Below the pieces are notes generated by a model. The model was given only the letters and a program-made list of their open reading frames with translations, searched no databases and was not told the DNA's origin. Made by a program: the position numbers and the translations under genes. This document shows positions 1 through 10,456 of a stretch of 64,000 nt of DNA, one piece after another. The DNA is from Nannobrachium achirus (lineage: Eukaryota; Chordata; Actinopteri; Myctophiformes; Myctophidae): assembly GCA_963921795.1 (NCBI GenBank), contig OY997641.1, positions 73,363,272 to 73,427,271 of the forward strand. The letters are read 5' to 3'. Positions within the stretch are counted from its first letter, which is position 1. Each line of letters starts with the position of its first letter.

Positions 1-2
1 GC

Positions 3-701
3 CTCACAGAAACAGGACATAGACTCCTGCCCTATGAGCCTCAGGGCTGGGCAGTGGGTTGCCTTTGGCCAAAGACAGAACTTAAAGTGGATTCTGTTCA
101 TGACCTGTGTTGCACTCCTGCAGAAAAGAGCAAAGGGATGCTCTTCTTCCATGCCTTCACTGGCTGCGATGTTGTTTCAGCATTCCGCGTAAAGGGGAAG
201 AAGTCTGCGTGGCAAACCTGGAATGTTTGTGATGAGGCTTCTGGTGTCTTCAGCAAACTCAGCCATTACCCACCTGTAGTGGATGATGAAGACCTGAAAA
301 CCTTGGAGAAGTTTGTGGTCATGATGTACGACCGATCCAGCACAGCTGAAGGTGTCAATGATGCGAGGTTGGACTTGTTTGCTCGGAAGCAGAGGCCATA
401 CGAAGCCATTCCTCCAACGCAAGCAGCACTGAAGCAACATGTGAAGCGCGCTTCCTATCAAGCGGCCTGCATCTGGAGTCAGTCAACAGTATGTCAACCA
501 GAAATGCAGACTCCTGACAACTGGGGCTGGACCAAGAAAGGAGATCTGTGGCAGATTGATTGGACTGAGCTCCCACCCATTGCAGAGAGTTGCCAGCAGC
601 TGACCAAGTGTGGATGCAAGTTGGAATGCTGCAGTCGATGCAAATGCTACCACTTTGGTCTGACCTGCACGGCACTGTGCAGCTGCAGGTGCGAGGTTTA
701 G
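3..701 (+). CDS. 3' part of a multicopy conserved protein with an HAFTGCD motif (5' end outside window)
   Basis: The frame is open from the window edge to the stop at 699-701, so this is the C-terminal about 232 residues of a longer protein or exon; the first GTG at 54 is not a convincing start. Recognisable blocks in order are FHAFTGCDVVSAF, the aromatic K-K-S-A-W-Q-T-W block, FVVMMYDRSS, IPPTQAALKQHVKRASYQA, NWGWTK, and a cysteine-rich tail with repeated C-x-C and C-x2-C pairs (about 11 Cys in the last 35 residues). From memory this combination recurs in many uncharacterised multicopy proteins of fish and cnidarians; the function is unknown and I assign none. The Cys tail may bind metal. 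No frameshift or stop interrupts it. A decayed relative lies at 57000-57760 inside a transposon-like element, so this copy too may be mobile-element borne. Confidence 0.6.
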   Translation, partial: LTETGHRLLPYEPQGWAVGCLWPKTELKVDSVHDLCCTPAEKSKGMLFFHAFTGCDVVSAFRVKGKKSAWQTWNVCDEASGVFSKLSHYPPVVDDEDLKTLEKFVVMMYDRSSTAEGVNDARLDLFARKQRPYEAIPPTQAALKQHVKRASYQAACIWSQSTVCQPEMQTPDNWGWTKKGDLWQIDWTELPPIAESCQQLTKCGCKLECCSRCKCYHFGLTCTALCSCRCEV

Positions 702-958
702 AAGCGTTGTAGTCTAGGCCTACTATACTATTGTACTATACTGCCTAGGCCCCCCCAAAAAAAAAAGGAAAGACAAAAAAAAACGACAAAAAAAAACTAC
801 CTCCTGCCTCGACGGGATCATCCAGGGTTTCCTGCAGCACTTTATAGGCCAGGGGGGCCCCCTGGCCTAAAATCTGTCCCCCCTGGCCAAGAGACAAGAG
901 TCAACCTCTCCTTTTATGTTGCGGGCAAAAATAAGAATTAGTCTAAAATAAGGGAATT
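702..958. other. Intergenic, A-rich tracts
   Basis: 3' flank of the preceding gene. It contains A-rich runs at about 757-800 and no recognisable gene. A CCTGGCC-rich patch lies at 845-890. Confidence 0.4.
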
Positions 959-971
959 AATTTAGTTGTGT

Positions 972-1208
972 GAGCGCCTTCCTAGGAAGGTCCTCGATGC
1001 ACGTCCCACTGGGAGGACACCCCGTGGCAGACCAAAGACCAGATGGAGGGATTATATCTCCAGACTGGTCTGGGAACGCCTCGGTATACTCCCTGAGGGA
1101 GTGGAGGAAGTTGCTCGGGATAAGGAAATCTGGAGGTCTCAGTTGGAACTGTTACCCCCGCGACCCGATTCCGGATAAGCGGTTGAAGATGGATGGATGG
1201 ATGGATGG
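972..1208 (+). mobile_element. RTE-clade (Rex3-like) LINE, 5'-truncated 3' end
   Basis: The translated end reads RGRPKTRWRDYISRLVWERLG, followed by a short 3' UTR and a (GATG)n tail at 1190-1208; I know this layout from fish Rex3/RTE elements. The insert is flanked by a 13-bp target duplication AATTTAGTTGTGT at 959-971 and 1209-1221, so both ends are exact. Only the last about 70 codons of the ORF remain, so it is a dead-on-arrival copy. Confidence 0.78.
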
Positions 1209-1221
1209 AATTTAGTTGTGT

Positions 1222-2023
1222 TTTCCGTCATCATGGGCACATTTATGTGTTTTTTATAGGGCAAAATTAAGAATTAATATTACAAATTAAGTGAATTAAT
1301 TACTTGAATTAATTAATTAATTAGCAAAAAAATTCGGCGAGATCCCCCCTGGTCAAGACTTTTTCCTGCAGGAAACCCTGTCATCACCTTATCGTGGTGA
1401 GGCAGTTTGCGTGTCTCCATGACCCCCAGAGCTATGTCGGCAGGAGTCTTGTACTCCTGTATTCCTGGCAGGGTTACCCAAGTCGAAAAGGTCGAAGAAT
1501 AGAGACTAGACAAAGAGTGATCCCACGGCGCTATTATATCTACCATGCATTTTAGCCGCGTCAGCCGCTGTGCATTGAAATCCGCTCTGTTGAGTTACTA
1601 CATTACTACATTAACCCCCCCCCCCCCACACACACACACACACACATACACACTATAAACCTCTAACAATACTAAGATATACACTACCACCCATTTTATC
1701 CGAGTCAGACATAACACAAACCTCTAATTTAGCAGAATATTAGGATTCCGGGACTGATATATGGTACAAGGAAGCCAGTGAGTAAGTCCATGGGTCCAAA
1801 TTTGGATTCTACATAGTGAAAAATGTATGATTTGACACCAAGATCATTCAAATAGGACAGGTCTATGGTATTTTATGGCGGCCATCTTGAAAAATGGCCG
1901 CCATCTTGAAATTTGATTTGGCCAGATGGTTTTATGAAAAGAGCAATCCCTAAGGAGTATGTGTGCCAATTTTGGTGCTTGTATCCGCAAGTGAACGATT
2001 ATTTCTGTTATCTGCCCGGCTAT
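1222..2023. other. Intergenic; C-run plus CA microsatellite
   Basis: No gene recognised. (C)n followed by (CA)n lies at 1613-1648. A short direct repeat of the GCCGCCATCTTGAAA type lies at 1878-1912. An AT-rich block is at 1263-1325. Confidence 0.4.
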
Positions 2024-2095
2024 TAGTTTCATGGTGGTTGGGACACAGCGCGTGGTGAAAAGCTTCTCATATTAAAAGGAGTTAAAAGGCTTCAA

Positions 2096-2312
2096 ATGGA
2101 GTCTGTACGGCTGAAGATAAATGAACACATGACGTCGGTGGGAGAGGAGATATTGTGTGTTTTGGAAAAGCAACAAAGTGTTGATGTTTGTCGCGTGAAG
2201 CTCGATGTCAGAGTGTTTGTGTTGGAGCGCCTCCGTGCGGCCGCAGAGGTCATGTGCAGCCTCTTCCAGAGAGAGATGGATACACTACACAACACCCAAC
2301 TACACACTGCAG
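2096..2312 (+). CDS. Exon 1 of fish-type C2H2 zinc-finger protein (unit A)
   Basis: ATG at 2096 follows a shared leader; the exon encodes 72 residues beginning MESVRLKINEHMTSVGEEIL, with the block ILCVLEKQQSVDVCRVKLDV and a predicted helix FVLERLRAAAEVMCSLFQRE. This opening is typical of teleost multi-finger C2H2 proteins. It stops at the donor CTGCAG|GTATGT (2312/2313) in phase 1, which joins correctly to exon 2 (6776 or 32218) or straight to the finger exon at 36266. The first ATG is chosen because the whole block is conserved in unit C at 59646. Unit A has no matching upstream promoter segment, so this copy may be untranscribed, or may belong to one long gene ending at 37356. The role would be the N-terminal part of a nuclear DNA-binding regulator. 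Confidence 0.72.
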
Positions 2313-2400
2313 GTATGTCTGTTACACACACAACACCACACTACACACTGCAGGTATGTCTGTTACACACCCATCACCCAACTACACACTGCAGTGTCTG
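2300..2400 (+). repeat. 41-bp tandem repeat spanning the exon 1 splice donor (about 2.5 copies)
   Basis: Each unit carries the last bases of exon 1, the donor GCAG|GTATGT and the first intron bases. Donors are at 2312 and 2353; a third copy has lost the GTATGT block. Unit C has five donors in the same array. Confidence 0.75.
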
Positions 2401-2406
2401 TTACAC

Positions 2407-3694
2407 TTAAAGGTAAAATGACATTCTGTTTTTACCAATCATAAAAGTCTTTGCCCTGGTCCTAAAAACATGTTTTAAAATGTTTAAACTTGAAAATCCA
2501 CTCCATGGAGCCGCTCTTATGAGCCCTGTTTAGGTGTCATGAAAAAAGGTCTGTCACCTGAAATACTCTAAACTCACCACCAGGGGAGCCTCTCTCTCCC
2601 ACTCATTCTAACAAAATAAATATTAGTAGGCCTATAGTAGCCGCAAATTGCAACACTAGATTTTTTTTATAATCGGATGAATCTAGGGTTGCAATACCTC
2701 CCATAGGCAGCCAATGCATCAAAACATTGTTTTGCTATCTGATTGTATTAAACGACCTCAAACTCACCAATATTGCGGCTCTATGGAAAGCTTGGAATTT
2801 ACTCTTGCTATCTGCAAAGTGTTTGTTTCTGAAAAATCCACCGTATAATTGTTATGATTTATTTTCTGTCAAGAAATCCGAGCAGATCCATTTAGAACCA
2901 GGTGGTCACAGGACCGTTGAGGGATTTTCCACGAGTGCTTCCAAACTCCAGGACTTAGAAAAAATTATCACCCGAACCAAATTACTTGGATAGAAAGTAA
3001 CTCAACATGTCTACTGTGGATTTTTCTGAAACAAGCACTTTGCAGATAGCAAGAGTAAATTCCAAGCTTTCCATAGAGCCGCAATATTGGTGAGTTTGAA
3101 GTCGTTTAATACAATCAGATAGCAAAAAACTGTTTTGCTTTAGTTACTAGTAACTTTGTAGATTTTGATTATTAATACAAATCAATCACTTCAGCCCTTA
3201 TAGGCCAGCGATTCTCAAACTATGGTACCCAAAGTGGCCACACACACACGCACGCGCACGCACATACAGATCTGCGGCCACCCCTCCAACACACAGAGAT
3301 GCGTGCTCGCATTTGTGTTGCTTTCGCACAAGACAGTGGCTGTGACACAGACACACACAGAACCATGGCAGCTAAAGAGGCTGAGCTAAGCCCTGGCCTG
3401 AGGCATACGCGTCTGCATGATCAGCGGGGAATTGTGTCAATACGAGCCGAGGCGCGGGTGTTTTTTCTTACCCCGGGAACGATGCGTTACCGGAGCCCTG
3501 CGGTTACATATGTACCTTCGCGGAGTTCAATTTAGACCGTCGGCACCGCGGTAACGTTCCAACAACTCCGCTCCGCAATGCAGAAAAACTTCATGGTCCT
3601 TAGTAGTTATAGCAACATATTTTGGCTAAATGCCTCAGTTTAGAGAAACACCTATTGCTTGTGTTATAGCGTTTTACTGTCTGCTCGCTTTTAC

Positions 3695-3732
<38 letters not shown>

Positions 3733-4266
3733 CGCTGTGCACGGTCACAGCAACGACAGAGAGTGTCGGTAAAAGGAGGGAGGTTCCACTTAGCTCTACC
3801 CCGGGCCGGGAGCAGTGCACTGTAGTCGGACACAGCCGACACAGAGTCGACACAGAGAAGGAGGGAGGTTCCGCTGTGCGCAAATACATTGCGATACATA
3901 GCGATTTTCATTATTTCACTAAAGCATAAACGGACCTACTTGATATGAAGGATATTGATGTAAATAAGATATTTGAATGGATAAATGTATTTTATATGCC
4001 CATATTTACAATTAAAGGACAATATAATGTAAGAGGTCACTTCCTCAAAACTTGGGCTGTGGAGAAATAACTCTATGGGAGAAATACAGACAGGGAGACT
4101 GGGAGAGAGGAGGGGGGGGGGGGGTGAATAGACTGTCGATGTATGAGTCCAGCAGCCAATGAACTGCACGTTTGAGACTCATTATGCAGAAACCGGCACA
4201 ATAATTGAGGTCAGGAAACATTAAAAAAAGCTCAAAATTTTTTTTTGGATGTCATGTCCACTTTAA
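2407..4266 (+). mobile_element. Non-autonomous TTAA-target element (piggyBac/Kolobok-like), with nested foldback
   Basis: Ends are TTAAAGG...GGATGTCATGTCCACTTTAA. The empty site is visible in unit C at 60078-60081, where TTACACTTAAACATACC is uninterrupted. A second copy of the same element is at 52064-53549. No transposase is seen. Internal marks are a TG microsatellite at 3700-3728 and a poly-G run at 4112-4122. A foldback at 2730-3127 is present only in this copy. Confidence 0.72.
2730..3127. repeat. Foldback with about 110-bp arms
   Basis: The arm 2730-2839 is the near-perfect reverse complement of 3018-3127, covering TTGCTATCTGATTGTATTAA and GGAAAGCTTGGAATTTACTC. The spacer is about 180 bp. 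It is absent from the sister element at 52064-53549. Confidence 0.7.
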
Positions 4267-4285
4267 ACATACCTGTCTCGGAAGC

Positions 4286-4696
4286 TTAACTCATTGACTG
4301 CCAAGGCCCGAGTTTCCCGAGTTATTACAGTAGTAACAGGGTGCCACAGCCCGAGTTTCCCGAGTTGGAAGCCATTTTGAAAAATGCCTCAAATGTATTA
4401 GGCATGATCGCAATCGCGAAATTTCATGTTTAGCCCCATAACAAACACATCTTTCAAAAGGTCAAAAATGGCTGTTTTGTCTGACTTTGAAGGCTTGTAT
4501 CTCATGAATGCCTGAACGGATTTCCAAGCGGATTTTTTTGTTTGAAAGCTGTTAAAAAGTACTACACATATGGTGCATATATGGTGCATGGGCGTGCACG
4601 ATCCGTGCACTAAAAATTGATCCGTGCACTAGAAATTTAGGAACGTGGCATCCTGGTACTTGGCGGCCATCTTGAATATGGCATTCAATGAGTTAA
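4286..4696. mobile_element. TTAA-flanked MITE, TIR TTAACTCATTGA
   Basis: The left end TTAACTCATTGACTGCC and right end GGCATTCAATGAGTTAA are inverted. Units B and C lack the insert and read GCTTAATTTCAAATATAAAG at this place. The GCCCGAGTTTCCCGAGTT motif is tandemly repeated inside at 4306-4365. Confidence 0.68.
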
Positions 4697-4859
4697 TATA
4701 AAGTGCTTATTCCATGGCCATAGATGTTGCAATTCTCTTCGGGTGGGTACAAGTAACCGTATCTTCAGTAGTGTTCAATAAAAATGCATTTTAATCTGAA
4801 TGGTGGCCATTTTTGGCGTATTTCCTCCATATGTTTTAACTACAAAACCCAGTTGGTGG

Positions 4860-5000
4860 TTGTTTCGAGGTCCCAGTAGACAGAGGCTAACCTGCCGACG
4901 CGAGTGAATGCTAACCTGCTCATGCAGGTGAATGCTAACCCAAAGCCTAAACCCTAACCCCTACCCTTACCCTAACCAGACTACTGGGACCTCGAAACAA
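4860..5000. mobile_element. MITE with telomere-like core, TIR TTGTTTCGAGGTCCCAGTAG
   Basis: Perfect inverted ends enclose a TAACC-rich core of CCCTAACCCCTACCCTTACCC type (about 4945-4978). Longer copies are at 11419-11601 and 60453-60606, at the same position of units B and C, so the insertion predates the unit duplication. Confidence 0.65.
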
Positions 5001-5048
5001 TAGAAATAACAAGATTCTGCCTTTGGTTGGGCAGGTGTACGGCACTCT

Positions 5049-5054
5049 GAAATG
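5049..5054 (+). other. Empty target site of the giant transposon (unit A)
   Basis: GAAATG in the uninterrupted context CACTCTGAAATGGCCACTC. In unit B the same hexamer is duplicated on both sides of the 19.4 kb element. Confidence 0.9.
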
Positions 5055-5085
5055 GCCACTCTTTATTGAAAGATACGGAAGGTAA

Positions 5086-6190
5086 GGGCGGCAGTGGCTC
5101 AGGGGTAGAGAAACTGTCAGCGGTTAACCAGTTAACCGGTTAGCCGACCGTTAAGAAATAACCGGTCATGCTTAACGGTTTCACGGTTAATTTTCAAAAT
5201 AATATGATCGCATATTCCTGGGCCTGCATAGTGTTTTTGGCTATGGAGATGTGATTTTGTCAAACAGACTCTGGGAGGCGCAAGAGAGTAAGTAGTCTTA
5301 CATCATGTCCAATCGAACAGTGAATGAGAGACAGCTGTTTTAGTGTTACGCAGTGGGGTCTGTGCCACAGTGTGGCCCGGGGAGGATCAGACAACGAGCG
5401 TCAGAATACACAAAACAGAACACGTAGCCAACAGAGGTATTTCGGTCTGGGAGCATTTCAAAAGGAAAGGAGTGTAGACGACAGTATCTTTCTCAAATAC
5501 AGCAGCGACATGAGGCAACAGCGATGCTCAATCACAAGCCGTGAGTCGCAGAACGCGACACGTTGTGAGCTTGTAGATCTGCCATTTTCATCTCGGAAGA
5601 GTTTTCTCTGCAGCGCGAGTCAACAGACTTGTACACAACAGAACTCGTCGTCATGTTAATGGTTCTCAATAAAAATGCTCAGCCTAGGCTAGAGCTTGTT
5701 TGTTTGAAAGGCAGAATAGGCACCGCCGCCGACCACTTGTTGAAACGCGCAGGCGATGCTTGTTTATTGATGATTAAGCCTAGAACAATTTATTTTTATT
5801 GTTAAATCCGTCTTTTTTGTTTGTCTTTCAAAGGAGCATAACTAAATGTCTACCATTCGTCTACCAACATTAATTCTGTGTACTTATATATACAATTTTG
5901 GGTTAAAAAAAATAATAATAAAAAAAATATATTAAGGGTAATAATAATTAAAAACCGTTAATTAACCGGTTAATGCTGACGGCAGTGACATCCCTAATTA
6001 GAACACAGAGGGTTCCCGAAGGATTCCCAGTTTGATCCCGGACTCCCTCGGAGTTGGTGTTGAAGAGTCCTTGTGCAAGAACCCCAGGTTGCTCCCGATG
6101 AGCAGGTTGGTGCCTTGAATGGGTGAATGTAAATCTATGTAAAGCGCTTTGGATAAAGTCGCTATATAAATGCACCATTTACCATTTAAG
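5086..6190 (+). mobile_element. tRNA-derived SINE, interrupted by a hAT-like element
   Basis: The head GGCGGCAGTGGCTCAGGGGT has an A-box pattern, a B-box-like TTTGATCCC follows (6028-6036), and the tail contains AAGCGCTTTGGATAAAGTCG. Halves lie at 5086-5117 and 5996-6190. Uninterrupted orthologues are at 31066-31292 and 60690-60920. Confidence 0.65.
5118..5995. mobile_element. Non-autonomous hAT-like element, AACCGGTTAA-rich ends
   Basis: The right end ends in CAGTGACATCCCTA; both ends are full of TTAACCGGTT. Units B and C read GAAACTGTCATTAGAACAC (ACCGTCA in C) uninterrupted. The left terminal about 17 bp of the inverted repeat seems lost, probably through the CTGTCA microhomology. The internal 111-codon frame at 5324-5659 has no recognised domain. 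Confidence 0.55.
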
Positions 6191-6775
6191 GGTACTTCTG
6201 CGGGCCTGAAGAGAATTGTAGAATCAGTGGTCATCGAGTAAGCACTTTATATTTCATATATTTATATTTATAGATCAGGCTTTTGCTGTGGTAGCCTATA
6301 TCCCTACTCTCTCTCTCATAATGTTCATAGGGCTCAATAGTGGGCACGTTTTTCCCACTACATACATACATACATACATCATTGTGTTCATGCTTAGCTG
6401 CACACTTCTCAAAATGAAAATCAAAACATATCGGGCGAGACTGATTCATCAACAAAAGAAGTCATGCCCATATGGGCTGTCCAGATATGGACATGAAAGG
6501 GACAAGGACTGACAGATATGTATGGTCATATCAGTTGGATTGGCGGTGCGACAGAGGTGTGAGTGCTCCATTGTGGCCCAAACTCTTGACCTATAGCAGC
6601 GAAAATAGCTTACATCAGGATGGGGACATCCTGATGTAAGTGTAAAGTGACTGATCCTTTCAACTGAACAAAACATAGTAAACGTCTATACCGTAGTTTG
6701 ATTTGATTACATAATGGTATAATATACGGTTGCTGCATGGTAAGCAAAAGTTCTTTCTACTGGTGATTTCCACAG

Positions 6776-6919
6776 AGCACCACAGGGAGAGGTCTACAGA
6801 GTCTAGAGAGATGGCCTCCCAAACATATTCAACGTTGTCAGAGGAACAGCGAGAGATGGACAAGGGACGTGGACTGTTGGATGCAACGATGCAACCTGTT
6901 GTGAAGTTGTACAGGATAG
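6776..6919 (+). CDS. Exon 2 of the zinc-finger protein (unit A copy)
   Basis: The acceptor GATTTCCACAG|AG and donor AGGATAG|GTATGT bound 144 nt, exactly 48 codons, phase 1 to phase 1. Joined to exon 1 the frame reads E-H-H-R-E-R-S-T-E-S-R-E-M-A-S-Q and continues LSEEQREMDKGRGLLDATMQ. The stretch is charged and probably helical, with no named domain. Reading past the donor meets a stop within two codons. It is nearly identical to 32218-32361 and 63502-63645, and the conservation of frame and splice sites in three units argues that it is a real exon. Confidence 0.62.
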
Positions 6920-7030
6920 GTATGTAGTGTTTTATTTACTTTACCTGTTGTAAAGTTGTACAGGATAGGTATGTACTGTTTTATTCAATATGGTTTAATC
7001 CTGTAGTAATGTTGTGCAGGATAGGTTTGT
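6900..7030 (+). repeat. Degenerate tandem repeats of the exon 2 donor region
   Basis: GTTGTACAGGATAG|GTATGT-like units end at 6919, 6968 and 7024. Unit C has this as a clean 52-bp array. Confidence 0.6.
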
Positions 7031-7686
7031 AGTGTGTTAATGAATACAAGAATTCAAGCCCAAAACACGCTTGCCCCGTGTCAAATGCTGGCGATATTGC
7101 AACGTGCGGCACCAGGTATTCCTAAAAGCAACCTCTATGTCTATGTCTAAACTTATTCCTAAACTTAACCTTAGTAAAACTAGGTCTAAACCAAACCTTA
7201 TTATTAAACGTAACTTCAGTAAAACTATGCTTAAACCTAACCTTCTTCCTTATTCCTTCTGTGGAAAAAATGGGAGTGTGTTTTGGGTTGAGCTTTCCGG
7301 TTACGCTTAATTCTTATGACAATTATTATTATTATGAGAGTGTACAAATGGAACCAAATGGACCCTTACGGGTTGATCTGGTTCCATTTGTACACTCCCA
7401 GAGTTAAACACCCGTAAGGGACCATTTGGAACCCCCCCAAGGAACCAGGGTCCCTGAACCACACCTTGAGGTCCACTGGTGTAGCAGAGTGTTTCCAGCG
7501 AGACAAGATGCACAATGTTTGATCAGAATGGAACTGAGCCTTCATTAGTATCATTAGCTACACCTGTGAAGAAAGTAAGGAAGAGGCCCAATATTTTCTA
7601 TTATGGCTTGCATGGAGCCTAATGGGCTGGTGAGTGGTGCTAGTACCGCTATATTCTAAATAGTCAATGCATACTTGTCCTGTAAC

Positions 7687-8408
7687 TAGGGCTGACCCCA
7701 AAAAATCGAATATTCGAAGCTTCGTTCGAAGGCACGGTATTCGAATTTAAAAAAGAAATTCGAATAATCGTCCGTTTGTCCTTTGGGGGGGCGCGTGCCT
7801 TAGCTTGCGCCTCGCTCCACTCTAGAGTGATAACGTCACCCCCTTCTCATACACGTGTTAACATTAATAACAAGCCAACAACAACAAGAGCAAGCATGAA
7901 GCCATCAGAATGGTCGCCGATGAAGAAAAGAAAAGACAGCGCGCTGTCACATATAACCGCGTGCATGGGTGTTGCACCGACATTGGTTTGTCGGAGAAAT
8001 GTGTGACACCAATGTAACATCACCCAATGCAACTATGCGATGCAGTCGCCTGTGCCGGGCCAGTGTCGGTGTAACATGCATGCGGTTGCTGTCTTCCAAG
8101 TTCCACACGCACGCTGACAGACACACAAGCTTGTTCTTCAACAGGGAACAAACAGCGAAAATTGGATTTTACAAAACGGACCCCGTCAGTGTCGATCCCG
8201 TTTTAAAGAGGAAAAAAGAGCTTAAAACCAACTTGCTAGGGTTATGTTGTCGTGATGTTGATGAAGACAAGTTTATATCTGATCTGCGAGCTCAAAACTA
8301 GTCGCACCCGCATAGTTGTCTGAGTTGTATGAGTGGAACGTTAAATCAGACATACTGCAGTGCAATTATGTACTATAAAATCTACTATTACATTTGCGTG
8401 TACATACT
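7687..8408 (+). mobile_element. hAT element, 3'-truncated copy in unit A
   Basis: It starts with TAGGGCTGACCCCAAAAAAT after CCTGTAAC and is homologous to the complete copy at 33710-35784. It is cut at 8408 by the junction with the next hAT remnant. It contains the empty site CTTCTCAT (about 7844-7851) of the nested hAT seen in unit B. Confidence 0.72.
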
Positions 8409-10306
8409 AGGGTTATACGGTTTCCATTTTTTCTTAACCTCGGTTTAGGCCCCCCCCAAAACCCCGGTACACGGTTTTACACGGTTTTGCTTTAACTGGT
8501 CTGAGGAGTGAGGACAGCTGTTAAATTAATCCAACCTGAGACTGCTATTACAGTCTTTCACCAACAGATGGCTCCCTTCTTTGCCCATTTCACACTATTA
8601 CAGATGAGTGCAAATCATTAATTATTCTTTAATGCAGAGTTGCTGACAAATTAAAACAGCCAGACAACATTTTGACAAAATTACCATTTAGACTGGCTGC
8701 TAGCTATTGCTAAAGGGTAAATTAAAGCAGTTTCCTTTCAGTGTGTTTAAAGAAAGAAGTGACCACGACCAGATCATTATAGGGAGAAACAAACTGCACT
8801 TTATTTTAACAGACGCTGGTCAGGAATCAGTGCTCATGCCTTAGTTGGCCACTTGGCCTATGACAGAAAATTGTAAACAAATATTTATATTGTCACATAA
8901 TGGTATGGTAGGCATGTTTTCCATTCTCCAATAAAATAACACAAAAAAGCTTCTTTAACAATCATTGTAACCCGTTTCTCTGTAAAATCTGACTGAAAAC
9001 AGTTAATAAAGAATTTATAAAACAAATTCACATATTTTCAGAAGGTGCCATTTATTTAGCCTAACAAAAGGCAGCTTCAAGTTTAGTGCAAAATTAACTT
9101 ACATCTTTGTAAACATTGCTGCTAGGCTCAGTAGGCTGTGGCCTATTATTTTCAAGTTATGTAAGTATAATTAGCCCAACAGGCTTTAAGTTTGACAATA
9201 ACAAAGGTGACTTCAGTGTTCAGTACAAATAAAATAATAAAACAAATTAAACCAAATAAAATGCCATCATGGCAAGTATCAGTGCAAGTAGCTGCAGCAG
9301 CACACTCATAAAACATAAATTAAACTAAATAAAATGGCATTATGGCAAGTCTGTGCCCTTTCTAATTAAATAAATGTTGTGGGTCGCTATATTCTTTAGC
9401 CATTATTTAAACACAATAGCCCAGTAAGCCCACTATCACTGTCACAGTGAATCTACTCAAGATTCTTAGCCAAAAACACAAGCATGTCCACTTTTTCTGG
9501 TTTAAGGAGACTTCGTGAGGCGCAAACTACATTACCAGCTGTGCTGAAGACGCGCTCAGAAGCCGTACTGGTGGCACAAACACACAGGTATTTCCTGGCA
9601 ACGATCGCCAATAATGGCAATCGATCTGCGTTGTTTTTCCACCAGACAAGGGGATCTTCATTCCCATCTAGGACGGGTTCTCTCAAGTAGGTAGCCAGCT
9701 CATCTTTTGCCTTTTGCTCTGGGGTTTCAGCTGGCCGGGCGGTTGCAAATGCAACACTTTTTTGGAGCATACTGGCCAGTGACATCTTCTTCTTTTTTTG
9801 TGGTGGCGCCGCAGCAGCGGCGCTCTCGCTCGCAGTTTCCTCCGTAGCCACGGGACCGTCGGGACGTACCCTCCCCGCCAATGCGACCATCTCGGCCTGT
9901 AGATCAGCTTTTATCTCATCCAAATCAACGGCACCGCCCTCGTCCACAAACTTATCCCGGTAGCGAGGGTCAAGCATGGTGCACTTGTGCAGCATCTTCT
10001 GAGCTGCGTCAGCTGAATAATAGTTATTCAGCTTGTTAACAATTCCCAACTTGATGTTCTGCGTTAGTGTGACATCATCTTCTTGGACACACAGCGTGTC
10101 ATCTCGGCACATCTTTAACAGCGGTAGGATACAGGAGCTTGTGACATACTGTTCTGCAGACAGCATGTCTGTGAACGCAGCAGCCGGTTTGAGAGCCTGG
10201 TTTATGGCTGTCAGAACATCTGTGTCACTCCAGGTGAATGTGACCCTGTTGGCACCTCTGTCCGCTGACAGTACTGCTCGAATGGCTGGTTCTTGTTCCA
10301 GGATAC
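8409..10306 (-). mobile_element. Truncated hAT (ZBED-type) element at the unit A/B junction
   Basis: Begins TAGGGTTATACGGTTTCC at 8409 and breaks inside the transposase gene at 10306, where unit B sequence resumes at TATGTCAGTTACACAC. It contains the 3' half of the transposase on the minus strand and a 3' untranslated region of about 1 kb. Both flanks are unit sequence, so the element lies at the duplication breakpoint. Confidence 0.65.
9453..10306 (-). pseudogene. hAT transposase, C-terminal part (5' truncated)
   Basis: The minus frame is open from the break at 10306 to a stop at 9453, about 284 residues. It starts mid-protein at RILEQEPAIRAVLSADR and continues TWSDTDVLTAINQALKPAAAF, CILPLLKMCRDDTLCVQEDD, and MLHKCTMLDPRYRDKF. 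A low-complexity Ala/Lys linker follows. It ends with the hAT dimerisation domain: PLVWWKNN, LPLLAIVARKYLCV, ATSTASERVFSTAGNV and LLKPEKVDMLVFL. These are hallmarks of ZBED/hAT transposases, which cut and paste DNA using an RNase H-like fold. The BED finger and the first catalytic part are missing, so it cannot be active. No internal frameshift was seen, so it is fairly young. Confidence 0.85.
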
Positions 10307-10456
10307 GGTATGTCAGTTACACACACAACACCACACTACACACTGCAGTGTCTGTTACACTTAAACGTACATGTCTCAGAATAGAAGCTTAATTTCAAAT
10401 ATAAAGTGCTTATTCCATGGCCATAGATGTTGCAATTCTCTTCGGGTGGGTACAAG

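Larger units (their letters stand above)
2033..8408 (+). repeat. Duplicated ZNF gene unit A
   Basis: Homologous to unit B (10307 onward) and unit C (59573 onward) over exon 1, intron 1, exon 2 and part of intron 2. Homology to unit C starts abruptly at TTAGTTTCATGGTGG (2033; 59573 in C), so unit A lacks the promoter-like segment that precedes exon 1 in unit C. It ends at 8408, where a hAT remnant abuts. Sequence between the listed sub-features is intron shared with the other units. Confidence 0.8.
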
